A stretch of DNA of 64,000 nt. Origin: Anisus vortex (lineage: Eukaryota; Mollusca; Gastropoda; Planorbidae). The notes under the pieces were generated by a model. The model searched no databases and had not been told where the DNA came from. It worked only from the letters and a program-made list of their open reading frames with translations. The number at the start of each line of letters is the position of its first letter. The stretch's first letter is position 1. Positions 24,786-36,650 of the stretch are shown one piece after another. Position numbers and translations under genes: made by a program. The stretch is taken from contig OX421495.1 of the NCBI GenBank assembly GCA_949126835.1, positions 18,618,079-18,682,078 of the forward strand, written 5' to 3'.

Positions 24786-26940
24786 GTTAAGTGAAATCTT
24801 TATCTGCTTCGCTGTATTCATGTATTAAAGCGTAAACTAATCAGAATTTTTAAAAAAGAGTTATTAATTGCGAGTGCAATTTTCCCTAGAATTAAAATCT
24901 AATTTAGTGCAATTTTGTTTGTATCGATTTCTAAATTATATTTTAGTGGAAGAATACTAGAATCATTGCCTTAAAGCCTAATAAACCTTTTTTTGTCATA
25001 TGCTGGAATGTATCAAAGATTATTTTTTTTAAAGTGACAATCATTGTGTTTACAAGTATAACAGTTATAAAAATAAAAACTTCATTGACCACAGAGAAAA
25101 TAATCTATTTTTGACAGTTATCCTCATGAACTAGTTATAGTAGATTAGTAGATGATAAAACCTGAACTCCATTAGCTGTAGTTCTCTAAAATATTTATTA
25201 TTTCAAATTGTACTGTTCACGTTTGTCCGGATCCGGAATTCCACCAAGAGAAATGTGATTTTCTCCGCCTTCTGCCTCCAGAACCCTGATACTTTTCATT
25301 ATAGTGCCTTGGTGTTTCTGTCCCTTTGAGTCTGTAGCAAATAAATATAAACAGAGTACTCTAGTCAAACAAAAAGACAAAAAAAAAAAGATAAAAGTTT
25401 CCCCCCTTTTTTTTAACCAGAGATGGGAGATAATCCTGACGTATGATACACATTAGTTGTGGTACATTTAAACTTTTGCTTTTAAAATCTTTCTGAGACT
25501 TTCAGATTAGCTCCCTTCAATCTTACTCTTAAATCCTCCAACACATCTTCCTTCTTTTGTCCAGTCCTACCCCACAATTAAAACTGTTTGTTTTAGGGAT
25601 GAAATAACAAAAGAAAAATCGCGACAAACACAGTTCAACTTTATGGAGACCCTTGCGTGATCGATTTGTGTGATTGATTAGTGAACTACACACTTTTACC
25701 AATGCATCTAATCTTTCGAACCAATTATATATAACATAACGGGTGATTTCCTAAACGACAAGATTAAAATCAATTTCGTATAATGGAGTTTTTATTTAGA
25801 CATCCTGAATATGCTGATACTCACAAATGTATCTATAGTATGAAATCTATGCTTAAATGTTGTTTTTTTATTATAAAGAATATTGTGATATAAATATTGT
25901 TTTTTTTTTACTTTTGTTAGTAATAATATCTTAAATAATATCTTAATATAATTTTTTGTTATCTTTATTGAATTATAATGTTGCTAGAGATTAGGTAATG
26001 AGAACCAACAAAATATGACTTAAAAATATAAAGCCGTTTATTTTAATTACTTTGCTCACGAAAGTAAAAAAAAACAATGTCAGTTATTAAAACAGTCAAA
26101 CCAAATATTTTTCAGATATGAAATCATTTTTTGTACCGGGAAAGGTAAAAGATAAAAGATGTTTTTCTAAATATTGGAAGAGAAGTATTGCTAACCAATC
26201 CTATTTTGCCTTTCATCCATTAAAAATTGGTAGACACTTTCTGATTGGCTGATTTCTTACAATTAATAGCCATAACATTGGAAAAAAACAACAACAACAC
26301 GTAAATATAGCTAGGGGCAATAACAAATGAGTTTTACAGTAATTTCCCTTAGCTGCCTCACAGTTTCTAGGGAATTATCTAATTACATACAGTAGTACTT
26401 CTTACATTTTGAGTTAGCCGAAGGATATTACGAGATAAGAAGAGTTATTGAATTCGGGGACTTTGATCAAGTGTTGTTTTTTTTTAAAACCATGAAACTA
26501 AACTCACACAAGTTCAGTCTTCTGACTTCTCCCGGCGCTGCGAAATACAGACGCCATCTCTTCTCACGTCTGACATGTCCGGTAATCGGCTGCTATTTCT
26601 GGACGATAAAGAAGGACTGGAGGTGGCGGACTGAATTTTAGGAGCCGGTGAGCCCCTACCCCTCCCCACCGCCTCCCCCGTTTTGGAAAGCTTTTAGCGC
26701 TAAGACCAAAGATTTGTTATACGGCTCTTAAAATTGTTTCCTAACGGGTAAATTGAGTGTCGAGGCTATTAAGGAGTCGGTTTGACCTTAAATATATGCC
26801 ACTGGCAGTTGAGATTTATTCTAATTACGACTATTTAATTTAAGCCATGCTCACTTAGCATTTGACCTGGAATAGAGAATACTCATTTAACATAATAATA
26901 TATCATATGGTATCATTTAATTGTCTTAAAAACATTAAAA
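24786..26940. other. AT-rich spacer, no gene recognised
   Basis: A degenerate pattern of about 60 bp (ATTATCTTAAAGTCTAA, AATCATTGTCTTTAAG, AATCATTGCCTTAAAGCC) flanks the MITE on both sides (24445-24570 and 24885-25000). Otherwise nothing was recognised; short pyrimidine and poly(T) runs only. Confidence 0.45.
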
Positions 26941-26950
26941 TATTCAAATA

Positions 26951-27025
26951 TCATCTCTCCCTCTCTCCCTCTCTCCCTCTCTCCCTCTCTCCCTCTCTCC
27001 CTCTCTCCCTCTCTCCCTCTCTCCA
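26951..27025. repeat. (CTCTCCCT)n simple repeat
   Basis: Nine near-perfect copies of an 8-bp pyrimidine unit. Confidence 0.95.
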
Positions 27026-27039
27026 CTTCTCTGTTACTT

Positions 27040-27440
27040 CTGCGTTTATTCATCAATCAATCTGTATATCTATATCTCTATCCATCTATCAATGTCTCCA
27101 TCAATATATTAATCAATCCATCAATCTGTCAATCAGGCAATCAATCAATCAATCTAAACTACCAATCAATCTATCAATCAATCTATCAATCAGTCTATCT
27201 ATCAATCCACCAATCTGTCTATTTATCAATCCATCAATTCATTAATCTATCACTCTATTAATCAATATATCATTCTAATAATCTATCAATCTATCACTAC
27301 ACCATTTTATCTATCTATCTATCTATCAATATCTCCATCAATCAATGAATATCATTCCAGCTATCAATCTATATATAAATCTGTCAATCCACCAATCTAT
27401 CAATATAACAATCTAATAATCTATCTATCTATTATCAGAG
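27040..27440. repeat. degenerate (ATCA/ATCT)n tetranucleotide tract
   Basis: Long imperfect tract of ATCA, ATCT and ATCC words. The purest part is (CTAT)n at 27310-27326. Confidence 0.9.
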
Positions 27441-28376
27441 GACTAAGATTTTTGTCTCCAAAATATCCACACAAGCACACAAGCCGATTGAACAATGAAA
27501 GAATATAGGCCTACTTGAGTTAACTCATATAAACCAATTCAGTACACGACAAATGTCGATACACAAAGTGAATACAGTCGCCGATGTAGATAGCTCAGTC
27601 ATATGAATGCTACACAGAAAACTACTTCCTTTAAACTGCACGCTCTATTCATACGCTTTTCGTTAGAATAGAATATGACTTGGGATATTTCAAGGATATG
27701 ACGTCATTTTAAAAACAAAATTTGTTATTTTTCTGCCGTCCTAGCTGTGGAAATTTCTACACGTGTGACGTCAGAACAAGTTCTTTTCCTCATTTAATAT
27801 TTCATCATGAATTACCGATCGTCTTTCTTCCAAATCTCCCTTAGCTTAGCCCGAGCCTAGACTACGCGAGGCTGTGAGGCTATTTACTTTAATATGCTCA
27901 ATACACAAATCGTATTATAAATTTCAGTTTGATTGTAAATAAAAATCAAACATTTTATAAAGTACAAATGTATAGACCAAGTTATATTCTAAATATAACT
28001 TTTTTTAAATATAGATAATCCACTGAGATTAGCATTTTATTTAGGAACGGTGAATATTTAGAAAATATAGCAAAGACGATATTGTATTGAGTATAGCTAG
28101 TCATACCACACTAGTTTAAGCTGCCATTTAACTTCTGATTGGTCAATGAACAAAGGTGAACTATGGGAAGCCGAACTTTTCAATTCCTTTTCTGTACCAC
28201 ATAGCTTTTGGGAAACATTTAAAAAGAAACGAAAAACGGAAAATGATTTATCTCAAAATTCCAAAATGTACTTCTGGTTGCGGTTTCATAAACATAAACT
28301 CTGTGTAGACTTTTATCTCCCCTTGAATCATTGATTGACTCCATTCTAATAATTTATATCTTACCTCTCTTTCTGG

Positions 28377-28379
<3 letters not shown>
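27441..28379. other. AT-rich spacer
   Basis: No gene or known element recognised. Confidence 0.5.
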
Positions 28380-28438
<59 letters not shown>

Positions 28439-28443
28439 TTCTC
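28380..28443. repeat. (CT)n microsatellite
   Basis: Mostly pure CT with two TTT interruptions. Confidence 0.95.
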
Positions 28444-29480
28444 TATTTCTATATATGGGTGGAATGGGCGTAGCAAATCTCGCCCCTCCCCCTCCCCTTT
28501 TTTAAAATCGAGGACTTCGTAAAATATTTATTTTTCTTTTTATATATATATTTTTTTTTTAGAAATAAGATTTAATCTGATCGTTACGCTTCAAATATTG
28601 ATAATGAAAGTAATATTTTTGTTCAATGTTCTATTTACGATTCCCCCGTTGAAGTGTTAGTTTTTCTCATTTTGCCACTTATCTGACTTACCTACTATTT
28701 TCCACTCCTTCCTTACCTTGTAATCCGGGCTATCCATTTTGCCTTGCATACTAGAGTCTACAGACAATCATATGTTATTTTTTTTTTCATTGTTGTAGAA
28801 ATGCAACTTGGGAAGAAGAATATTGTAGTTTATATGTGTTGGGTTCTTGCATGGTAGGCCCACGTGTTAAATTGGTAAATTATAAACTATAATAAATCAT
28901 GAGCTATAGACGTCAATATATATTATAGATCTACTCCAATCTTTCACAATCTAAACATTAACAACTGCTCATACATGCATAGCCACCAATTGTACGTCTT
29001 TTCCCAACTCCACTACTCCAACCAGATCTTTCTTCCACATGAAAACAGCAACCTTCTCTTGCAGTATATAAAATATGTCAACTTGTAAATACAATAAAAG
29101 TACATTTAGTTAAAAGATAAATAAACTTTACAGTGCTTCAGTGACAAAAATTCATCATACTTTTTTTTAGTTGTCAACAACGATCCCCCGGAGGTTTTGG
29201 GGTTCTTCAAATTGATTTCCATTCTAGCTAAACTTTAAGTATCTGAGATTTGTGGAATTGTTCACATATTATATCTTTCTGGCTTCTGTCATTGTATTGT
29301 GCACATTATGAATTATGTATAGGGTGTATGTTAGGGGATTGGGAAGCAGGATTATAGGCCTACACGCCCGCGCCCAACATTCGGATTTAATTTTCTACAG
29401 ACATATTATCAGCCCTAATAATCATTTACAAAGATGTATAATAAAAACACTTTCACTTACAACAAAAAGAAAGCTCTCTA
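28444..29480. other. AT-rich spacer
   Basis: No gene or known element recognised. Confidence 0.5.
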
Positions 29481-29832
29481 TTACATTCAAACATTGGGTT
29501 CAATACATTCAAACATTGGGTTCAATACATTCAAACATTGGGTTCAATACATTCAAACATTGGGTTCAATACATTCAAACATTGGGTTCAATACATTCAA
29601 ACATTGGGTTCAATACATTCAAACATTTGGTTCAATACATTCAAACATTGGGTTCAATACATTCAAACATTGGGTTCATTACATTCAAACATTGGGTTCA
29701 ATACATTCAAACATTGGGTTCAATACATTCAAACATTGGGTTCAATACATTCAAACATTGGGTTCAATACATTCAAACATTGGGTTCAATACATTCAAAC
29801 ATTGGGTTCAATACATTCAAACATTGGGTTCA
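29481..29832. repeat. minisatellite, 22-bp unit, 16 copies
   Basis: The unit starts ACATTGGGTTCAATACATTC and ends AA. Copies are almost identical (one T at about 29626, one T at about 29699). Since 22 is not a multiple of three and the unit has no stop in any plus frame, all three plus frames stay open and give a 22-residue protein period. I treat those frames as artefacts. Confidence 0.98.
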
Positions 29833-31103
29833 AGCTGAATCTTGTTTGGTTGGTCGAATTTTTCTTTAATGAAACTTGTCTAGACTTTTTTGACCAGATA
29901 TTTTGATTATTTTATCTATTAGACAGTGTTGATTTGGTGTCAATTTGGTACAGCTATCTGGATCTGTTTGATTTGGTTCACATATCACAGGCATTAGAAC
30001 TTTTTTTTATATTCTCCAGGACGAAACGTCAATATTTTACCGGGACAGTCTTAAGAAAAACAAAAACAGCTAATTGAGCGATGGTTCTTTATTGATGAAC
30101 CGAAATAACATCCAATCAGAGATAAGTGCTCGTATCACTTTACTGGGGCGGGGGTGAGATGGCGAGGGTTCACTCCAGTGGCAACACTTCAAAATGAAGG
30201 AATCTTTTTTTTTTATTGTCTTCATGTCGTCCTAACTCGGATAAAGAGATGTACTACACCGATACGACTTTTATGAATTCGAGAATCTGTTTCATATTTC
30301 GTAATATCATCCACGCGCTCACTATAGGACTGCAGAGATTAGTCCAGGACAGTAATGCACGCTAGGGTCTAGTCAATCTAAATACAATACATTCTTAGGG
30401 CAAAAGAATCTGCCCAAGCATTATTTGCGGTGATGTAAAGGCAACACACATTAATCAATAACACAATATATATCAATCATGTTTCGTGTCGGTCTATAGT
30501 ATCAATATAAATGATATTTGCCGAGTAGTTTTGGATGACATATTATTCAATAATGGATGTACATTATATTCTACACAGCTGTATAACGTGTACAGTACGA
30601 CTGTATGTATATGTACATCTGTATAACATATTCAGTACATCTATATTCAAGACATTTATATAGTGTTAAGGTTTACACATTTTGTTAGGATACATATAAT
30701 TATTATTCTTATATATGTAATATAATAAAACTTTAGCTTTCCATACACATGTTTTTTAACATGCTGCATCATTATTTTTACTACCGGTAGCCATCTGCTG
30801 TGCCAGTGGTTAGTTATTTTTTTACATATTATAATTCTTGAAAATAATTATCAACTTCGCCTGATACAATGTCTACCAGGAAATGAGAATTTAAAGCCTA
30901 GAGTTATGTAATGAGTCTATTTTTAGTAGTAGGCTTCAAATATTGTTAATTAGATCAATAATTTATTTGTTTCAATAGTTCATAATTATAGATGTAAAAT
31001 GTGAACGGGCTTAGAATGTGCATGCTATAGCCTACCTTCCCACTTTATTTGTTGTCTAACACCAATCTACCCATCTTGCACTAGTTGAACCTCCACGTCA
31101 ATA
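29833..31103. other. AT-rich spacer
   Basis: A weak tandem pattern around CTGTATAACNTNTNCAGTAC lies at 30575-30660. No gene recognised. Confidence 0.45.
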
Positions 31104-31244
31104 GGCCGTATTGCTGCTGAGAGTTAACACCCTTGCCCCTTATACAAGTCAATCTTTTATGACTGACTTGTAATTTACAAGTCAGTCATAAAAGATTGAC
31201 TTGTATAAGGGGCAAGGGTGTTCACTCTCAGCAGCAATACGGCC
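31104..31244. repeat. near-perfect 70-bp-arm palindrome
   Basis: The left arm 31104-31173 begins GGCCGTATTGCTGCTGAGAG and ends GACTGACTTGTAA. The right arm 31175-31244 is its reverse complement at 69 of 70 positions; the only mismatch is T at 31125 opposite C at 31223. The spacer is a single T at 31174. Outside the arms, pairing is lost after a few bases. No flanking target-site duplication is evident. Confidence 0.97.
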
Positions 31245-31519
31245 CATTCTCATGCAATCCGGGTTAAGCCACTGGTAATGACCACCATTTTTTTTTTTAA
31301 TAATATATCTTTTGTGATAAGTTCTAAATCAATACATATTTACTTATTATTGTTATGTTATTGTTATGTGTAGAGCATGTAATAATAATTTCTTTATTGT
31401 ATTTGACATTGTCTCGCTAGTTAATATAGATTGGTCTATATACATTTGATTTTGGTTTAGAGAGTTAATGTATAAATGTATTTATTATTACGTAATACAA
31501 TTATGCTCTCTCGTAGTTT

Positions 31520-31696
31520 CTTCGGCTAGGATTTTTTCCCGGGACTTGAGGGTGTCACTGAGTCTACCCAGCTCTGATGGGTACCTGACATTAGTTGAGG
31601 TAAAGTAGAGTGGGCTGGGCATTGTGCTGGCCACACATCCCCATAGTAAGCCGTGGCCAGGCTTCACCAGCCCGATGATCCGTTTGGTCCGAAGGG
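31520..31696 (+). mobile_element. SINE copy lacking the tRNA-like head
   Basis: Starts at TCGGCTAGGATTTTTTCCCGGG-like sequence (landmark TTTTTTCCCGGG at 31533). It continues with GATGGGTACCTGACATTAGT, TGTGCTGGCCACACAT, GCCGTGGCC and CCGATGATCC, then GGTATTTTATT. The 5' half of the head is missing. It shares the CGGCTAGGA junction with the SINE at 32297-32530. Confidence 0.85.
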
Positions 31697-32270
<574 letters not shown>

Positions 32271-32296
32271 CGAAGAAAAAGAACAAGTTAAGCAAG

Positions 32297-32530
32297 TAAG
32301 TAAAGTACCCGTCGGACCGAGTTGATCCATAGGTCCGATGAAGCAGCTTTCACCAGTTTCTGTGGCCACGGCATACTAGGTGATTGTGTGGCCAGCACTA
32401 TGCACACCCGCCTTTACTTTACACCAACTAAGGTCAGGTACCCATCAGAGCTGGGTAGATTCAGAGACACCCTCCAGACCCGGGAAAAAATCCTAGTCGA
32501 ACGCGCTGCCGCTCGGCTACCGTGCCCCAT
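32297..32530 (-). mobile_element. SINE with perfect 12-bp TSD, B box deleted
   Basis: The minus strand reads GGCACGGTAGCCGAGCGGCA (A-box region), GCGCGTTCGACTAGGA, then TTTTTTCCCGGG and the shared body. Compared with the full copy at 6661, about 40 bp are missing between the CGACT and the CCCGGG landmark. That segment contains the GTTCGAATCC B box. Both flanks carry AAGTTAAGCAAG (32285-32296 and 32532-32543), so the deleted form itself retroposed here and the loss did not follow insertion. Confidence 0.92.
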
Positions 32531-32642
32531 AAAGTTAAGCAAGAGGGAGAGAAAAAAAAGTTTTACAGAGTAAGAATTAAAGAGATAATAAGAGAAAGAA
32601 AGAAAATAAAATTTAGCCTATATTAAAAAGATAGTAATACAG

Positions 32643-33342
32643 AAGATAAGAAGTGGGAAGAGAAAGGGAGAAAGCGACAAGAGATGTAAAACAAGAGTAA
32701 ACTCAGAAGATAAGAAGTGGGAAGAGAAAGGGAGAAAGCGACAAAAGATGTAAAACAAGAGTAAACTCAGAAGATAAGAAGTGTGAAGAGAAAGGGAGAA
32801 AGCGACAAAAGATGTAAAACAAGAGTAAACTCAGAAGATAAGAAGTGGGAAGAGAAAGGGAGAAAGCGACAAAAGATGTAAAACAAGAGTAAACTCAGAA
32901 GATAAGAAGTGGGAAGAGAAAGGGAGAAAGCGACAAAAGATGTAAAACAAGAGTAAACTCAGAAGATAAGAAGTGGGAAGAGAAAGGGAGAAAGCGACAA
33001 AAGATGTAAAACAAGAGTAAACTCAGAAGATAAGAAGTGGGAAGAGAAAGGGAGAAAGCGACAAGAGATGTAAAACAAGAGTAAACTCAGAAGATAAGAA
33101 GTGGGAAGAGAAAGTGAGAAAGCGACAAGAGATGTAAAACAAGAGTAAACTCAGAAGATAAGAAGTGGGAAGAGAAAGGGAGAAAGCGACAAAAGATGTA
33201 AAACAAGAGTAAACTCAGAAGATAAGAAGTGGGAAAAGAAAGGGAGAAAGCGACAAGAGATGTAAAACAAGAGTAAACTCAGAAGATAAGAAGTGGGAAG
33301 AGAAAGGGAGAAAGCGACAAAAGATGTAAAACAAGAGTAAAC
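32643..33342. repeat. minisatellite, 64-bp unit, 11 copies
   Basis: Purine-rich units start at 32643, 32707, 32771 and so on, every 64 bp without exception. Landmarks are AAGATAAGAAGTGGGAAGAG, AAAGGGAGAAAGCGACAA and AAACAAGAGTAAACTCAG. Copies differ by one or two substitutions (AAAAGATG or AGAGATG; GTGTGAAG at about 32781). Confidence 0.97.
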
Positions 33343-33390
33343 GATAAAGAGATGCATAGATCTTGTCATGATCTTGCTTAAGTTCTAGAG

Positions 33391-35156
33391 GAGGGGTCGG
33401 CAACCTAAGGCACGCGTACCAAACTTGGCAAGCAGATTTTCAATGGCACACAAGAGACCTCAAGATGTGTTTTTATTGATGAAAAAAACAACAACAACAT
33501 TTTCCGGTTCTGAATGACAAAGCGACACATTTCAGTGAGTTGAACTTGCATTTTCAAGGACCACTTGTACATGTGCGTGTGCACTGAAACTGGATATATC
33601 TTGGTGTGAAATCAATTTCAAAACATTTACCTACCTGCACATCCCTATATTAGGGCAAATATTAAGATAGAAATTTTTTTTCTTTTCAGAAGTACATCAA
33701 AGCACTCAAAGCGGAGTTTTCTAACCATTTTTCATACTACATCAAGCCTAATTGGTTTGATCTTACTACAACCTTCTTAGATGTAGATATATTTTTAAGT
33801 GTAGGGATATTGGCGATTTTAAAATGCAGCAAGTTGAACTTTTAAACATTTAAATAATGGGCATCCAAATGTGAACATTTGTGGAACAGATCTGGAAGAA
33901 GCTGCTTAGGAAAGTCATCTGCTATTCTCCACTGCTAAATATTCGCTCTTCTACTTTCAGCTATTTGTTTCAACTTACACTTGTGAACAGATTTTATCGC
34001 ACTTGAAAGCTGTTTTAAGCAAACAAACAGGTCACCTACACTTGACCACTCAGAAATGACTGAATGTTATCTGACATTATACACTTAGCAAAGAGCATTC
34101 AATACAAAGAGCTCATTAATTGATACAGACTGATTACATTTAAAAGAGTTTTTATGCTCATCTTCTTTAATTAAGCATAAATATAAATAACTCTAAAACT
34201 AATTTTATTTGTGTTTTTAATTTAAAAATATATAAGAGACCTATTTAATGGCATTATATTATGTAATATCTGTAATTATTAATGTTTAAACGATAAACTC
34301 ATTAAATGGACAAACAATTAATGCAGGGAATGTTTATTTACAACTGTTTAACGTAGATTAATAATTCTCTTATTATTAAATATTGTAATGAAGACCATAG
34401 TGTTGGATTTATATAAAGGAATAATAATTAATCAGTAATAGTCTATTTTTTAAAAGCCTTATTACAAAACATAACTTATTTGGCATCACTATTGAATCAA
34501 ATGTGAAAACGGTTTTTAATTAACGGTAGATAATTAACTCGTTTTATTTGCGCTAACATTTCTAATTAATTTTATTTTATAAAGGGATAAATGACGTACA
34601 ATTTATAACTTACAAATGGTCCAACTGTAAAAATTATTTAAAAATTATATAACTATTATATGACTAAAGAATTTATATGTATATTTGTAAACATTACATT
34701 AACTACCCAGTTTGTATTATTACTACGTATCTATTCCGTTTGACTATACTATTTCTTTCTTCATACCTTTAATACATTAATAGACATCTCAGTTAAACTG
34801 AGATCAAAATATAATTAATATTAACATAGGTTAGATGGGTTAGATCCTTATTTTGACAACCCTGTTATAATGTTTAGACAATAATTACACCAAATTTGTG
34901 AAAGTTTATTAATAAAATATTGTGTTTGATATATATGCAAATAAAAAGGATGATAATCACAAACAAGTTAATTTAGTATTAAATGTTTAACGCTTTAACG
35001 ATTTTCGCAATAAATTTCCTTTGAGTTAAATTAATTGTCCTATAAAAATAATTTTAAAAAGTATAATAGAGCAGGTTGACTTTTAAGCTGTTGTCACGCT
35101 GAATGATTTAGAAATCCTAGTTTGGCACACTGTTAGCAAAAGATTGCCGACCCCTG
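33391..35156 (+). mobile_element. hAT transposon copy (Charlie/GTF2IRD2-like), both ends and TSD present
   Basis: Left end GAGGGGTCGGCAACC and right end GATTGCCGACCCCTG are TIRs of the CAGGGGTCGGCAACC type known from hAT elements. Flanks TTCTAGAG (33383-33390) and GTCTAGAG (35157-35164) agree at 7 of 8, as expected of an 8-bp hAT TSD. Inside, PVLNDKATHFSELNLHFQG (33506-33563) matches the DITxHLNxLNLxLQG stretch of these transposases. STYTCEQILSHLKAVLSKQ (about 33976-34032) matches the C-terminal dimerisation motif (FxSTYxCEQxFSxMKxxKS). Between and before these, frames are broken and the catalytic N-terminal two thirds are missing, so it is a dead, internally deleted copy. The 3' 1.1 kb is noncoding and AT-rich. 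Confidence 0.92.
33500..34070 (+). pseudogene. hAT transposase C-terminal relic
   Basis: Two readable segments survive: ELNLHFQG with its flank, and TYTCEQILSHLKAV - LHLTTQ followed by a stop. Compared with the copy at 51012, the upstream VRWLS segment is absent. hAT transposases cut and paste the element through a split RNase-H fold, with this dimerisation helix at the very end. Here too little is left for activity. Confidence 0.8.
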
Positions 35157-35164
35157 GTCTAGAG

Positions 35165-36054
35165 CACGTATTTCACGTAGAAATATTAATGTTTGACAAT
35201 ATAATGGAATAGAAAAATGACAAGAGGATCAAAATTTCCTTCCGCAATAAGAACATCATTATCTGATGTATTTACTGGAGGAATTATTTAACATGTTGTC
35301 TTTAGCCAAACGTTAGGCAAGGCATTCAATTCTTCTGCTAATCAACTAATTAGTAGAATGGTGGCGCAGGACGGTATAGACCCGGCACCACATTGGATTG
35401 CGTCTCCATCGCTCTTTGGTTCAAGTCTGGCACTTCAGTACCCATGAGCTACATCGTCGGAGAAGTGTGGAAACGACCGATACGCTGACATAAAAAGCAC
35501 ACTGGTGGACCGTCGCAAGGGGGGGGGGGGGGGGGGCAGCCCCTGTTGCGCGTCCGAGGATCGGTGCACTGCCGACAGGCTCCGAGATTCAGTGGGGGAG
35601 GAAAACAATGAGGCGCAACAGCTCGTCTCAACCCCGCCCTGGTGCCTGGATGTGCAGAACTAAAGCCTGGCATTTGTCATACCAGGCGAGAGGACAGGTA
35701 TACGAGTGAGCCACCACGATAATGATCTGAGGGGAATTCCGCAGGTGGGGAGAGAAGTGTATTGCGTGTACGCGACACATCTTATCGGCGTGCCGCTGGG
35801 AAGGGTGGCTGGTCTCGGACAGGATCTTCGTTTGCATCCCACCTTTGATCGAACCCTTAACACCGTTAAGCCCTGGACGTAAGTGCCGGAAGGCTCGTAC
35901 AGTATTTTTGGAGACACTTGAAAATCGGCTCAAGTATTGTTAAAACAAGGCGCCATGATTTTATTTTGGCAGAATTATGTTTGGTATCCACGAGTTCATC
36001 CAGCTCTGGTATGTACCTAACATTACAGTGAATAAAAAGCTAAAACGACTTATC
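35165..36054. other. GC-richer unclassified block, possible composite SINE
   Basis: From about 35358 to 35940 the base composition rises sharply against the AT-rich surroundings. At the left edge TGGCGCAGGACGG (35366-35378) and GGTTCAAGTCTGG (35419-35431) resemble Pol III A and B boxes at a tRNA-like spacing. At the right, GGGTTCGATCA lies on the minus strand at about 35866-35876. A G18 run lies at 35519-35536. The open frames on the minus strand (35449-35933) overlap each other and show no domain. It may be a long tRNA-derived repeat, but I have no second copy in the window to prove it. Confidence 0.35.
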
Positions 36055-36260
36055 TTATATATTCAAGACGCTTATTCAATACAGAAGAGTATTGCTTCTT
36101 ATGCTTATCCGTGGTTTGAGTCTAGTCTTGCACTCGGACTAGACTCTTAACTTATGTTAAGTTATTGAATATCCTGGTTTTCGTTCGTGCAACCCATTCC
36201 ATGCCTGGATGCAACTCTGGGGAAAAAGAGAACTTATAAGCATTGGTTTTTGCATAATAT
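36055..36260 (+). repeat. dispersed family R-A, copy 3
   Basis: ATACAGAAGAGTATTGCTTC, CGTGGTTTGAGTCTAGTCTT, TATGTTAAGTTATTGAAT, GCAACCCATTCCATGCC and AACTTATAAGCATTGG align with copies 1 and 2. An extra CTTGCACTCGGACTAGACTC forms a small local hairpin. Confidence 0.82.
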
Positions 36261-36650
36261 GGAATCAGAAATAAGAAATGAGTTTTGATCCATATGTCTA
36301 TCTGAGCATTGTAGTAGATTGTTGTGTAGTACTTCTAAACTAGAATTTAATGTATTATACATTATTATTCTGCTTTTGCCACGGGAAACTGTGTCGGCGC
36401 GCTGCTCCACTGGCTATATGGTCCCATATTATGTCTTGAGAGAGCTACTTTACTCCTACACCAATTATTATGAACCTATTTCAATGGCATTAAAATGTGG
36501 TCTGGCAGCAAAACGCTCTGTGGCCACTCCATCTGTATAGGATTTGAATCTTTGTCTCAAACCTTGTGAGTTCTGTTTCAATGACCTACTCAGGTATCGA
36601 TTGTCTTCTGTACCAAAAGCTTTCCATTTGTTCTGTTATTGACATGTATC

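Noticed and set aside
31104..31244. microRNA precursor
   Set aside because: The arms are too long and too perfect for a typical animal pre-miRNA; recorded as a palindrome only.
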